A DNA stretch of 64,000 nucleotides, from assembly GCF_000006565.2 (NCBI RefSeq), contig NC_031474.1:744001-808000 (forward strand), read 5' to 3'. The notes under the pieces are model-generated. The model saw only the letters and a list, made by a program, of their open reading frames with translations. It was not told where the DNA came from and did no database searches. Positions within the stretch are counted from its first letter, which is position 1, and each line of letters starts with the position of its first letter. The stretch comes from Toxoplasma gondii ME49 (taxonomy: Eukaryota > Apicomplexa > Conoidasida > Eucoccidiorida > Sarcocystidae). This document shows positions 23,257-35,297 of this stretch, one piece after another. A program made the position numbers and the translations under genes.

Positions 23257-25907
23257 AGGACGCCTCGCTGTTGCGTTCGAGCCCTTTTAGGACAGTGCAG
23301 GGGCAGTTCTCTTTTTGAAATCGAAACGAGTCTGCTTTGGCCACTGACACATGTGTAAAAACGATCCAGTGACAGCGCGCACGTAGAATCAGCATCACTC
23401 GAAAAGTATCTTCTGTTGGTGCCTTCAAGCTCTTCACATCACAGCGGTGGGGGTAGTAGATAATGTGCACTGTTGCAGTCGCTCCTGCTTGATTTTTCGC
23501 GTGTTAGCAAATATGAAGGAACTGTGACGGTGCAGAATGAACCCGTGGACTTGCGGGCGTACGTATATTTTTAAAAGACAAATATGTGTATGAACATGTC
23601 GACAACTAAGGCCGTGTGCGTTATGCGACGCTGACCCATTCACACATTGTGAAGAGCAGGAGATCAGGACGCTACGTTGATCCTGCCCTCTCAGCGTCCA
23701 GTCACTCTTTTTCGTGTAAAAGTCCATGAACGTTCACTCGATAAAGATGCCAATCATTGAAGGTGGAGAACTATGTCTCTACAGCATGAATAGTTTAGTC
23801 ATTCAGTACAGCTCTACCTTCATCTGAGTTTGGGAATCAAGATTTCTGTGCCAATGAAGAGGGTTGAAACCCGAGTGTGGCTAAGGGCGAAGTCCTCGGT
23901 GTCATCCGTCCCACCGAGTTTCCTTAGCTATGTTCATTACGATGAATCAGGGGTTTCATTGCTTCCACGTCGATTTGAGTCGTGTGCTCACGCAGTATCG
24001 GACAGTGATTTCTCTGCACGAAGGAGAGCAAGCATCTAGACTCCGACAGGATCGCTGGATCTTGCGTCTCTCGGGTGTTCCTGACGTTGATTTTTTACAG
24101 CGTACAAACAGTGTCACTGAGTAATCTTTCTTCGATTTTTGCGCATCTCAGTATCTGAAGCTCTCTCGATCCACCGGGAAACCGGTACCAGGGAAAACTA
24201 ATATCCGGTTGCGTCTTGAGTTGGTGAATATGGCAATACATATGAATCGGGACCGGTCAACGCTACAGCGCACCTTCATGGAGAACGAGAAGCACAACCC
24301 CAATAACGCTCTTTTTTCGTCAACTGCATAGAGATGCTGTAGATATTTTTGCTTGAAGCATTCTTTCTAGCCGCGCCTCAACTTCTGGTAGACTTTAGTG
24401 TTTCGAGTTCTTCCCTACCATTTCAGGGTTCGTAGCAGGAAGAGACAACAGCGTGGATCTTTGATTTCACGGTAGAGGGCCCCTCCGTCCCGAGATTCTC
24501 TACCGTGATCAAGTGAAAGGAAGAAAAGTGGAAAGCTGTTTTCGTAGTTTCTACGTCCTAGCGCAACCCGAGCGTACACTAAGACATCCACAGCCGAAAC
24601 TTCGGTGGGTGACAAGGACGGAAGTAGACGACTCATGCGCAGACAAGCATCTCGAACCTAGCGGAAGGTAGCCTCCTGCTTATTTTCTGTTGCACTCAAC
24701 ACGCCGCTTTTTTTTCCGTTGTGGATGAGCACGCAAGGGCTCGGGCGCGAATCAGCATGAATGCCTACAAGAAAGCACGAAACTACACAAAAGTTGCCGA
24801 GTGTCTGTCTTTCCTCATGTTTTCTGGTTCCGTCCTCAAAGGTCTTCCCCCTTTTGTTGCGAGCGAGTGAAACCCGTGTTCGGAAGTTTGCTTGTTTCAT
24901 GCGGTGAGTGACACCTGGAAAAGAGGCATACATCTCAGGAGAACTCTTCTGGTGTGTCCCTTGTTCTACCCTTGAAATCGAAGCGATGCATGACGCGAGC
25001 CATATTTATTAATGTGAACACAGCTCAATTGACAGGCTGTGGACCCTGATACCTTCTGCGGGATTGTCTTCGTAGACAAAACGGTTTGCACAGACACATG
25101 GCGCCTCGAAGATCTGTACATTTAGACATGCATATCCCTGTAAAAACATGTGCACGTGGAAACCCGTGCACGTATACTTATGCGCAATACACTTTTCAGG
25201 CGGTTTTTTCTGTAAATTCTGAAGCAGGAAACATCAAATGCCTGCCGCTACGGGTGAAGAAAGTGACTATCCTTCTTCCTCGGAAACATCAAAAAAGGAT
25301 GAAATTCTCGGATTACAACACCTCGACCTTTCTGTCGCACCCCATACCCGCATCCCCCCCGAACTCTCCAGGGGAGTCTCACCCGTCACCACTGATCTAA
25401 CTGGGTCCAAAAACACCAGTCTAACGGAGAAACTCATAATTGATGAGAATGATTTCCACTGCGTCCCTGTTTATTGAACGCTCAATGGTTTGCAAGACAA
25501 GCACTGGCCCAACTGCCAACCAAGGGGGGCACTTTCGAAGGGCTACGTAGAATGGGAGACAAAACAGCGGGGCTGTTCGCATATCTACGAGCAAAGGCTC
25601 CTGAAAGAGCGCGCAGAACCTTTTTTGAATTAGCCCCTGCAACCGCAGCCTCGAGCCACCAGACGGGTTCCGCCTCTTGCGCAGTTGAGCATCCATAGGC
25701 GAGACGGAGAGTGTTTTATGGAAACCAAATTGATTTCTTTGCCCGTTTTCTCCCACATTGTCCTGCCTCTTCCTTCGCACATCCCCTGTGGTACATCGTC
25801 GCCCAAACATCGCCGCTGTGGTAACTCACTATCTCCGCTCTAAACACTGTTTTATCTATTTCTCATTTCCGCGTTGTCGCTACTTTATCTACTCTTCATA
25901 AGGCCAC
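23257..25907. other. Convergent intergenic region
   Basis: Lies between the 3' ends of the Trp-rich gene and the protease gene. No supported gene. Open frames are short and without family motifs. It holds one clear inverted repeat (24461-24512, listed separately) and presumably the 3' UTRs. Confidence 0.55.
24461..24512. repeat. Inverted repeat able to form a bulged hairpin
   Basis: The left arm TTGATTTCACGGTAGAG (24461-24477) pairs with the right arm CTCTACCGTGATCAA (24498-24512). The result is 10 plus 5 base pairs separated by a 2-nt bulge, with a loop of about 20 nt. It lies between two convergent 3' ends. No function is known; it could be structured 3' UTR RNA or chance. Confidence 0.6.
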
Positions 25908-27785
25908 TCAGTATAACTGAAGGACGTCGGCGAGGATCGCCACTACAGCGGCGTCGACGCCGACATGAGTAAAGACGCCAGTGAGAATCCCAAAACGGCT
26001 GCTATTGCGGAAAAACGTGAGAAGGAGCCCGAGAGCGGCGACACACGGGATCGCGACAAAGCCGTACGCTACGCCTACAGTAGTGCTGAAGACGACGGCG
26101 TGGTACGAAGCATAGAAAAGGGCAAGCATGGCCTGGCCAGAAGCGGAGAGACGCACGTCAACTTGAAGGACGCCAGGTTCCACATGAGTCATGACGGGAG
26201 CTGAAGGAGAGGGACATCTTTCTGGGTCTTCTTCGTCAATTGTGTCTGGCAAAACCCGAAGCCCTCCCCCCCAAGTTCCTTCTTCCTCTAGGCGTTCGAG
26301 GCCGACGTTTCCCATTGCTGCTAGGCTGTGAGCGGTCTCAGATCCATCTCCAGGTGCAAATCCACACCTGTCGCCTAGATATTGTCTGCCTTCTTCAGCA
26401 TCTGAACGTTGCGCCCCAATGCATGCGGCAGTCGACGAACTGAGATTCTCACACACGACCGGTTTTGCGGCCCTTTCCGCCTCGCTGTGTCCACAAAAGA
26501 CCCTCGTTGTGCAGTCAGAGAGAGACTCCCTTTCCTGGTGCGCCTCGGCATGTCGCGCCCACTGCTTGTGGCCGTTCGACATCTGTTCGTGGCTTGGTGA
26601 GAGCGAAAGGGTGCCGCTTCTACCGCGGGTATCTGGATGGCGTTCCAACTCGCCACAATTTCCCTGTTCAGCCGTGGTTGCCACAAGGGCGCCCGCAATC
26701 GCGGCAGCTGTGCGGGACTGTCCCGAAGCTCTCGCCTCGCCGAAGGCTGAGCGGAAACGGGAAGGAGACAGAGTGAGAGATGGCGGTGGAGGCGTGTTTT
26801 CAGAAGAGGTGGGAGGGACCGCGGCAGCCGTGGCCCCGACGTGTGTGGCTGCGTCACCAAACGTTTGCCAGTGGAGGCACCAGGACAGCAACAGCGGGTC
26901 CGATTCGTGCATGTACAGGACTCCATCTGGAGCCGAGACGAAGACGGCGCCGCCGAATTCGCGGTACAGAAACACTCGCCAGAACCACTCTTCGACAACA
27001 GGGTTCACGACAAAGAAGTAGACACCTCCGACGAGGAGCAGCGGAAACGGAATGTCCAGACCTTCAGACAGACAGTTGAAGCGCGCCCCCTCCACGACAC
27101 CGGCGAACCAAGACCCTCCCACTGCCTTTGCACACACATAGGCCGCATAGACGCCGCCGAGTGCGGTGATGCAGGAGGCAGCTGCCCAGGGCCACTGGTA
27201 GCGAAACCGACAGCGCTGAATCTTCCAAACGTGTCTGTAGTATTCAAAGGAACGCTCCACGAAGTATATGTACAGCAGAGGAACCAACAGCATGCACAGC
27301 CAGTGCATCATGACCATGGCCAGCAGGACGCTGTGCAGCCCGACGATGAACAAGATCATGCAGAAGACGGGCGCGAAGCCGACAACTAGCAACACGGGAA
27401 TTGAGAGAGTCACAGGTGCAGTTGGGGCAAGGAAGGTCAGCCAAGACCCGGAGCGAGAGAACGTCGGGGGGGGCGGAGAGAGGGGCGGAGAGAGGGAGGT
27501 GTAGTGGCTGCCTGCGACGTGTACCTCTCCGGGAGTAGAAGGCGTCTGAGGCCCTGCCTCGCCATCCGTCGACGGCGCTGCTGTCGGCCGCACTGAAGCG
27601 CCCAACCCCGGAGGTGATAGAGGAGGTGGCCGTCTCCAGTCTCCGCAGCACGCTGTGGGAAAAGCTGGCAGCTTGCTCCATACGCCTGCATCTGGAAGCG
27701 AATCCTGAGGCTGACCTGGGGAGCCAAAGAGTGGACACGACACACGATAAGATGTGCAGCTGGCGAGAAAACCCACTTGCGTCAA
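25908..27785 (-). CDS. CPBP/CAAX-type intramembrane metalloprotease, 5' end unresolved
   Basis: Probable membrane glutamic/metallo-endopeptidase of the CPBP family (Rce1/Abi type), which cleaves prenylated or other membrane-associated substrates. The open frame contains the family signatures in order: VVEEWFWR (the EExxxR motif, E265/E266/R270 counted from the start of the open frame), FYASYH (motif 2 histidine), and HVGVD near the C-terminus (HxxxD/N motif). Hydrophobic segments precede and surround these: two or three helices around residues 115-176, one at ~200-222, one at ~247-262, and three after the second motif. About 290 residues of low-complexity sequence separate motif 1 from motif 2. 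No ATG opens this frame before residue 143, and a stop lies two codons upstream of its beginning. A 5' exon is therefore expected; a CAG acceptor with a pyrimidine tract at ~27653 is a candidate. The stop is at 25908. Confidence 0.75.
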   Translation of the reverse strand: MTQVGFLASCTSYRVSCPLFGSPGQPQDSLPDAGVWSKLPAFPTACCGDWRRPPPLSPPGLGASVRPTAAPSTDGEAGPQTPSTPGEVHVAGSHYTSLSPPLSPPPPTFSRSGSWLTFLAPTAPVTLSIPVLLVVGFAPVFCMILFIVGLHSVLLAMVMMHWLCMLLVPLLYIYFVERSFEYYRHVWKIQRCRFRYQWPWAAASCITALGGVYAAYVCAKAVGGSWFAGVVEGARFNCLSEGLDIPFPLLLVGGVYFFVVNPVVEEWFWRVFLYREFGGAVFVSAPDGVLYMHESDPLLLSWCLHWQTFGDAATHVGATAAAVPPTSSENTPPPPSLTLSPSRFRSAFGEARASGQSRTAAAIAGALVATTAEQGNCGELERHPDTRGRSGTLSLSPSHEQMSNGHKQWARHAEAHQERESLSDCTTRVFCGHSEAERAAKPVVCENLSSSTAACIGAQRSDAEEGRQYLGDRCGFAPGDGSETAHSLAAMGNVGLERLEEEGTWGGGLRVLPDTIDEEDPERCPSPSAPVMTHVEPGVLQVDVRLSASGQAMLALFYASYHAVVFSTTVGVAYGFVAIPCVAALGLLLTFFRNSSRFGILTGVFTHVGVDAAVVAILADVLQLY

Positions 27786-30700
27786 GTGTGGTTACCCGCT
27801 CCACGACCGTCCGCCTCTTCCACTCCCAGATGTACTTCGATGATTTCTGCCTCTATTTGTACGAGAAGGAGTCATACAGCCGAGCCCATGCAGAGAGTGG
27901 CCGTCGACTGAGAGCACTCACACTCAACATATCGCGAAGGAAACCCGGAAAAGTGAACAAGACATGAGCAAGCTACCTCACACGGTTTGTACAGACCACT
28001 AAAGGCGGAACCTGAGCTCCTATGCTCGAGTCAAGCTTGTGTTTTTTACCTGAGCTATTCCGCAAGGAGGCCCGCTGGTTCCTCATCGTCCGAAGACCCC
28101 TTGGACATCGAACAAGCGAAATATGTGGGCACCATCAGTCTGTTCTTACCGTGTAGTTGGGGCTCATCCGCACCTTCAGATCTGATTTCGGCCGCCATAC
28201 TTTTCTCTATAGTCTGGGGAAGACACACACTGCTCCTGAAGCGCAGCGACGGTAAATGACTTAAGAGGGAGCATAGCTTGCAGAAAACTCCGTTTATGTG
28301 ATGCAGAGATGAAAGACAAACACCAGATTCACATTGCATTCGAGTACGGGTAACGCTGCCTTCCTTTGTCAATTGAAAGCCTGCTCGTTAGACAGCTGAC
28401 CATCAGTGGCATCGAAGAAACATATTCAAACAGTAGTGTGCATTTCCCACCGACATTCCTCAGTCGTGAATTCACAGGTCTCATCCCCTCGTGTTCTGTT
28501 GGGCCTTTCTGCGGAAAAAGGCTGGAAGAGATGGAAAGTCGCGCAAATGGAACTGACGGAAGGGCAGAGGCCTACAGGTGATGACGCACAGGCGAGATTC
28601 GTTCGGTAAAAAAAGCAGCTTGAAGAGGTCACTTTGTAAACAGAAGCGCCCTGGATGGAAGGGAGAGCTACAGAGGCTAGGAAGAAAAGAAAGAAGAACG
28701 GACGGGCACTTGAGAACAAACAAAAATGCCGCCTAGCGCTTGACCCGACCGCACAGGGAGGGACACGGCCAGTGTGTGCCGGATTTACCCGTTTGGGGAA
28801 GAGTTCGCATGCTCATCGATACGTTTTTGATTCGGTTATTCCCTCAGTCTGTCCCCAGAGATCTCGGCCAAAAAGACGGTCGCTGGTTGCCACCCTGAGT
28901 CTGCACATCCAAGGGATGGCAGACACGTGCAACGACAGTCTCTGTGTGGACGGAAAAGCCACGAGATCTGTCGTCATTGAAGAAAGGCACTTCGTTTCTC
29001 CCCAGAAGGAAAAAATTTTATAGTTCCCAATAAACAGTGTACTACCATGCACAAATAGAAAAGTTCAGTCCGTCAGAACTGACGTGAAAAACAAAAGCTG
29101 GACGGTGCCGCGAAAACTTTGCGACGGGAAGAGACAGATCCTTCTGAAGACGATTGAAAACTCAGGAACAACTATACATAAATATAAACAAGGCGCGAGA
29201 GTGAATAAGACAGTCCATTCATCTTCTCCTCTATATTTCTTCCCCGTTTTATGCTACTAGCTGACCCAGCTTACTAGTCCATTCTCAGGTTGAACGGAGT
29301 ATGCCCCCCAACCGCCCTGCTCTCTGGGTTCACTGAAGGCAGGCGAGTCGTGCCCAACAAGGTGTGGTTATTCGTCATTTTCGGAGAGCAAGTTCTCAGA
29401 GCTCCTGTTCCGGAAGAAGCAGCTGTTTGCGTAGGGACATATCTCCAAGTGGGAATGAGTAAATTGGAAAGGATGCAGGATATAGACCTCCGTCACCCTC
29501 CGTCACCCAGTGCTGGAACGGAAGCTCTTCTTGGAGATCGACAGACCCACCCTGCACGAGACACGCTGCGCTGAGTGTTTTTTCTAGATCACTCCTCCTC
29601 CGCTGATTGATGAATTCGATGGTGTCCATCACAATGCCGATCACGCTTGCGAAGGCTGGTAAAGCAATTCTTCTTGGGGATCTGCACAAGGTCCTAGTAG
29701 CAACGTTTGTCGTTCATATCAGCCATGTTATGCTCATCTAACCCCCAGTGCGTGCGTATATTTTTTCGTGAAGGGAAAGAAAGGCGGATTACGAAGTTGT
29801 CTGCTCACGTCCAACTGACACGCACAGCCTCCCTTGTGTAAGAAAATGGTTGCTTCACGGTACTCCCCGACTTCCGAAAGGCTATTGAGTATAAGAGGTC
29901 GGATCGGCCGACAGTCGACTCGAAACCATTGGCTGAAAGTGTGTCAAAAAATGAAGGAAAACATTTTGAACTGTGGAGCTTCTGGTTGTTATGTCCTTTT
30001 CAATTCATCTATTTCGTGAAAGAACAACTAGGCAGTGACCAAAAGGCCCACGATTTCCAAGCAATTGCCGTGGAGAGTTCGCACTGGGTGTTACGCAGAC
30101 GCCCTCTTCCAGGGTGAACACCCTCACTAAAGCGTCCGTATGCATGTGCACTTGTAAACAACAGTCGCGTTTCCAGTATCGAAATCAGGTTCCCATCCCC
30201 AATCCTATTTGTTGTGAACAAGTATGGTAGTTTTTTCTTAAGAAGCGTCTCTGGTGCGACATGGATCAGGTCGATTTGCTTGGCAGGCTCCGGGTCGATA
30301 GTGACGCGTAAATTTGCCGATATTCGGTTTGTCAGTTAATTTCCACTCGATAATGGGTTTCTACACATTTGGCAATGTAATAGGTGTCCTCCATTGTCCT
30401 CAGGCATCCCTATTTGACCAAAGAGTTTCTTTGTTGGTTGTAGAGAGAACTGCGTTGCCATCTGCCCTGGCTGCTGAGTCAATCTACTGTTTCGGAGAAG
30501 TTTCCCTTGTGTATACATCGTTGTCCGAAGGCAGCAGAATCACTGACATGCCCCTATCTTTCCAAAATGCGCAGCGTCATGCTACATTCAAAGAAGATCA
30601 TGTTGTCCCGCGCAAGTATTTCTTTGGAGAGCACCTGGGGAGAAGCATCTTCAAAAAACGGGGGTTTTCGATGAAATCCTGTCAGTCCGTTATCTAAATT

Positions 30701-31784
30701 GATGAATAGTAAAACACATCAGTTGATCCACACCTTCACGCACACTCGAAAAATGTATCCTTTCGTTCTGGCAACATGTGATTATAGTACCTTCGGAGGT
30801 CCAAAAAAGTGTCTTTACCGGCATCTAAGAGTGCTGTCGGTGGCGTACGTGACACTATCGAGAAACCGTTTCTCAATCTTGTCTTCTTTTTGAATCAACC
30901 CAGCCTGTCTCCCAAGGAAGGAACGAACTCTCTTCGACGGCTTCGCATCTGTCTGCTTTTTCTTTCGTCGTGAACTGACAGTTTCATTGACTTGGAAGCT
31001 TCAAGGTCTCCTTTTCGAGATTACTTGCCCAAACCCACACTAATAAATTTGTTGACCCTTTATTATCCACATTTTTAGGCGAAACGCGACTCTCTTTCAT
31101 GAGTCATGCCCTGAGTTGACTCATGATGTCTACCACGTACATCACGCCTTCATACACTAAGTGCGGTCACTCTTGTAAGGTAATCGACAGGTACCTGCTT
31201 GTCCCGAGCTTTTGCAGATGTTAAGTTTCGAGTTTTGGCTTGTCTTCTTGGCACCATCGACAGCTCCTCTTTCCAGCGACTAAAGAAGCTGCTTCTCTGT
31301 TTGAACAACGGAAGGCGAATGGCCTTTCGGCTTTGTGTTGACAGGCAGATTTCCAGTGAACTGAATGATACTGGCATTGTCAGACAAATTTCAGACGTAG
31401 GTGGGTACAGTACTCGTATGCACTGCGGCGCAAGACAGGCTATATAGTTACAGACACAATCATACGCGCGCCAGACTGTGTGACTGGGAAATCTTCATCT
31501 GCTGACTGAACTGAAAAACATTCATATGGAACTAGGTATGAGTGAGTGAGCGTCGTCTGTTGTACAGAGGTTGGTCTACCGCAAGTGAGCATATTCACAC
31601 GTGTGCTCAGAGCCTGTCGAGAACACGTTCCTCTCTCCATCCGTTCATTCTTCGTAACATCTTTCCCACACCAATTCGGGTGGTGTGTCCCGTTAGGTGA
31701 TCTAGTGTCCCAGTTTCCTGATCCTACGCAAAGAGGATCACCTTGTTTGCCGTGCAATTTGTTCTATTACTGATCGGAGTGGCC
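27786..31784. other. Divergent intergenic region with probable 5' exon of the protease gene
   Basis: Lies between the divergent protease (-) and LOTUS-like (+) genes. The missing 5' exon of the protease is probably near the left edge; a minus-strand ATG with a Ser/Arg-rich reading lies near 27930 but ends at a stop without a clear donor. Elsewhere only short frames without motifs are seen. The ~127-codon frame near 30.3-30.7 kb has no recognisable feature. Confidence 0.45.
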
Positions 31785-34700
31785 ATGATGGCCCCTGCGC
31801 ATTTCCCCAGCGAAGCCGCGAGCTTTCCGAATCCGGAAGCAGAGCCGTTTCGTTATAAGGCTTCTTACCCTCCTCCACCCGTCCCAAAACCTCTCTCCTC
31901 TTCATCGTTTTCCTCTTCAGCACCTCTCATCAGTTCTCCAACTTCTTACACTGCGGCGTTCCCAACACCCGTAGAAGCGTACCAGAGAGTGTCTAAGTCT
32001 TCTTGCCCTTCTCCTCCGATTTTACCATCACAGCGCCACAGTCCAGTTTCATCGTTTTTCTGTGGCAAGCCATCTCCACGAGCGGTTTCGAGTTTCGGGT
32101 TGGCGGGTAAAAGTCAGTCCTCCCGATTCGCCATCAATAGCCATGGTTCTCAGGCGCGGCACCATGCATCGCCAACGATATGCCCACTTACCAAAGCTTC
32201 GAGGGAGGGTAATTGTGGTAACACCAGTGTAGGTACTCTTTCCCTACACCCTCATCAGCAGAAGAAACCAAATCCTTTATCCCCTTCATCTTTAGTCATT
32301 CAGAATAAGCCATTCGGCCTCTTTGGCCCCATTCCGAAGGCTATATTGAAAGAGGGTCATAAGCAGCGGATCGCTGGAGTAGATGTACTGCGTCTACAAG
32401 ATGGCACAATTCTTCCACGGATAGACGGAAGTAGCCTCCAACAGCTTTTGCACACCAACCCTGGTGCTTTTCCTCAGCTTGAAAAAACACTTACAGCGTG
32501 CGTCACGTTCCTATATAAAGAAGGGATCAAACCGTTTGCTGGTGAAATTGCACACCAAATACGAAAGAGGACAGAAGGCGGTTCTTGGCTGCCAAGTGAA
32601 GTCGTTGCTCTCGCCGTCGCTTCTAAGGACGTCGTTCCTCAAGTCGAAAGACGGGTGAAGGGGGAAGATGGATGGGTCGTCCTTCTGAAGGATGGGCTTG
32701 CACCTGAATCATTTGACGGGTTCGTCGATACTCGAGCCCGCGAGGACTGCTACAGTCCTGAACAGTGGCTCGAATTCAACAGGTGGGCGACTGGTGAGGA
32801 ACCACACAAGGAATTAAACTGTAGATGTATTCAACGACGTGTTTCAACTACATACGTCGAAAACATCTAGTTGATACATTCGTAACTATGTATACAGTTG
32901 TATGTATACATACGACTTCTAAGCATTTTCTGACTTGTATGTTTGTGGTCATCACATTCCGTGTCAATCTGTCTCTTGAGGAAGATGATACAAGCTTCCC
33001 GTTTCGTCAAAGTATATCATCGATGCGGGTTGGCAGTGGTCGTCATGAACACAGACAGACTGCGTTGTTTTCCTCATAGGGACTTTTGGAAGTACGTTCG
33101 TCCGTTGGTTCAACCGGGTGGTTTCTACCGGTGCTTTACCGTCTAGATTTTGTGTGTTCTGTCGCGATTTCCTCTCAGGTACTTCATCGAAAAAATGCGA
33201 CACCAGCCGCAGAGTGAGGACTGCAACGGCCCAGAAACGCCTTTCTTCAGTGAGGGGCGGTACGCGCTTGCTGAGCGTCTTCGTCAGGAGGTTCCGATGT
33301 TCAAGAACATGAAACTCGCTCACCTCATCCGAATGGTTCAGCTGGCTTCATGGAAGAAATTGCTGACGTACCGGGATAAAGCGCTCGTGCCTGTCGCTGC
33401 GTGTCCAGTAGCAGCTAGAGAGTTTATTCAACGAAATTGCCTGACAGCCCCAGGATCTCAGGAATCGGCAACTGCCTTAGCCACTGTGGCTCAGCTCCTT
33501 CGTGCTCTTGGGCGCATTGTTGACCCGGCGCCCACCGGGATTTTCCTCGCCCAAGTCAAGGATTTAGTTCGCTGGACCACGTATGAAAGGTTGGACTGTA
33601 TGGTCCTGGGACATACGAAGTTACAAGATCTTCTCCTCTCTGAACCGTTCATTCGATATTACCGCCTGTATACACCGGAGGGTAACGAACACTGCACTTA
33701 CATCCAAAGCAAACGCTACCCGCTTCCGCGGGGGGCCGTGTTGCATACCAGGTCTTCGATGATTTGGGATCGGGAAGCATGCCCAATGGAGCCACCTCTT
33801 CCTCAATGCTTTTCGAGCCAGTTTCCTGGACCATGGGATGGCATGCCGTCTCTTCTCTTTCCGCCTCTGTGTCATCAACGGAATGACACCAGTGTCACTT
33901 CGCAGAACGCGAAGGCTGCAGACGTCGAGATGGCAAACGAGGCATGGGCACAACGTTGCGAAACCGTTCACGAGAACAGTCGGCCACCAAATGCCGGCGA
34001 CTGTGAAATGCCATGCTGCACGAAGGAGAAAGAAAAGAATTTTGATTCTGCTACTTCAGCTCTGGATGGAAAAACAGTGGGAGGGCAAGAATCTACTGCA
34101 CCTCCTGCCGCAGTACTGCACGCAGCCTCCTCTGCATGTGACTCTCACCTTCTGCGTGTACCGGACATTAAGAACAAAGATGGCGAACGTGAAATTCCCA
34201 AGAAAAGAGAATCGATAGAGATGTTGTCATCGGAACCTCATCTAGGTGAAACTGACAAGGAGGAAAGCGAAAGTGCGTTTCAGTGGATCGAAGAGGATAT
34301 CGTACGCTTAGTGGAGGAAGATTGCTCTCAACTGGAAGAGTGCAACAAAAGCACTTCTCGGGGGACTTCACCCTGGAGTGACAACAGCATCCACCAGAAC
34401 AACAGTTCCTTCTTCTGCACAGACACTAATAAAGAAATCGAACCACAGATAGACAACGTCGGCAACTTGTCAACTGCAATGTCCGCAGATGCAGTGTCTC
34501 TCGCTTCTACTCTTTTTGAGGACTTTCCGAAAAACTGTTTTTTCCAGGGCCCTTTTTCTCCCCTCATTGACGACATGCAATTTCTTGGAGAAGTCAATGA
34601 GAATGGAACAATGTTCCTGGATACTCCAGAGATTTGGTATCCGGATTTGTCCTTGTATGAGACCTCCACTGAGAGGGACTACTCCGAATCAGTTGGCGAA

Positions 34701-35297
34701 AGAAACAGTACCTCTATTTGGCGCCCCCCCCTGCAGTCGTTCATCTCATCGTCTCCCGACACAATTGAAGAAGACAAAAGTTCATTGGACAACGCACCCG
34801 AAAAGCGGAGTTGTTTTATTTTTAACGTACCTCCGGTAGACTCTGGCACTTCGGTCAAAGTCGAACAGGAAAAAAACAGTATCTTTTCCGTGCTCTTCAA
34901 AGGTGAAAAAGATGACGGAAACGGTTCGCGTACAAGCGGTACTGGAGAGGATGGTCTCTTCGCTTCAGGTTTCTATTCTGGAAGGAAAACAGAAAACGCA
35001 TGTTCGCCCATATTTGTGGAAAAGAGGGAACGAGCGGTTGCCCTGTCGTCTCTCATGCCCTCTTTTTTCTTTGGGTTTTCATGTAGAAACTTCTCGTCAG
35101 AAGATGAGGATATCGCTCCGAAGACACCGTCTACGTCATGCGAGGGCCAGTACTCCATTCCTAGTCCCCCGAGTTTGAAGGAAGTGACAGGCGAAGAAAG
35201 TGAAAGTACAGGAAAAAAGTCACCTGAAGAAAAGAATAAAGACGCCAAACGTTTCTCTGGGAATCGCATCCGTTTAGTTGACGAAAAAGAGGGCTAG
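31785..35297 (+). CDS. Probable OST-HTH/LOTUS and OHA domain protein, two exons
   Basis: Exons 31785-32782 and 33179-35297 are joined in phase 2 (CAACAG donor GTGGGC, acceptor CCTCTCAG), giving 1038 aa. LOTUS/OST-HTH domains are RNA-binding winged helices found in germ-granule proteins and in several apicomplexan proteins, where they often accompany an OST-HTH-associated (OHA) domain. Here a helical block at about residues 214-320 (YKEGIKPFAGEIAHQIRK) is followed by an OHA-like stretch at ~332-400 (KLAHLIRMVQLASWKKLLTY, then ALVPV). Next comes a winged-helix-like segment at ~420-500 containing the LOTUS-typical LGHTKLQDLL. The first 200 residues are Ser/Pro-rich. The last ~450 are acidic, Ser-rich and without a recognisable fold. 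Start: the first in-frame ATG pair is at 31785; an open upstream extension lacks an ATG. The domain call rests on pattern recall, not a profile search; the coding status is firm. Confidence 0.75.

Noticed and set aside
30314..30697. 127-codon plus-strand frame upstream of the LOTUS-like gene
   Set aside because: No motif, no splice context linking it to the gene, and a length within chance expectation.
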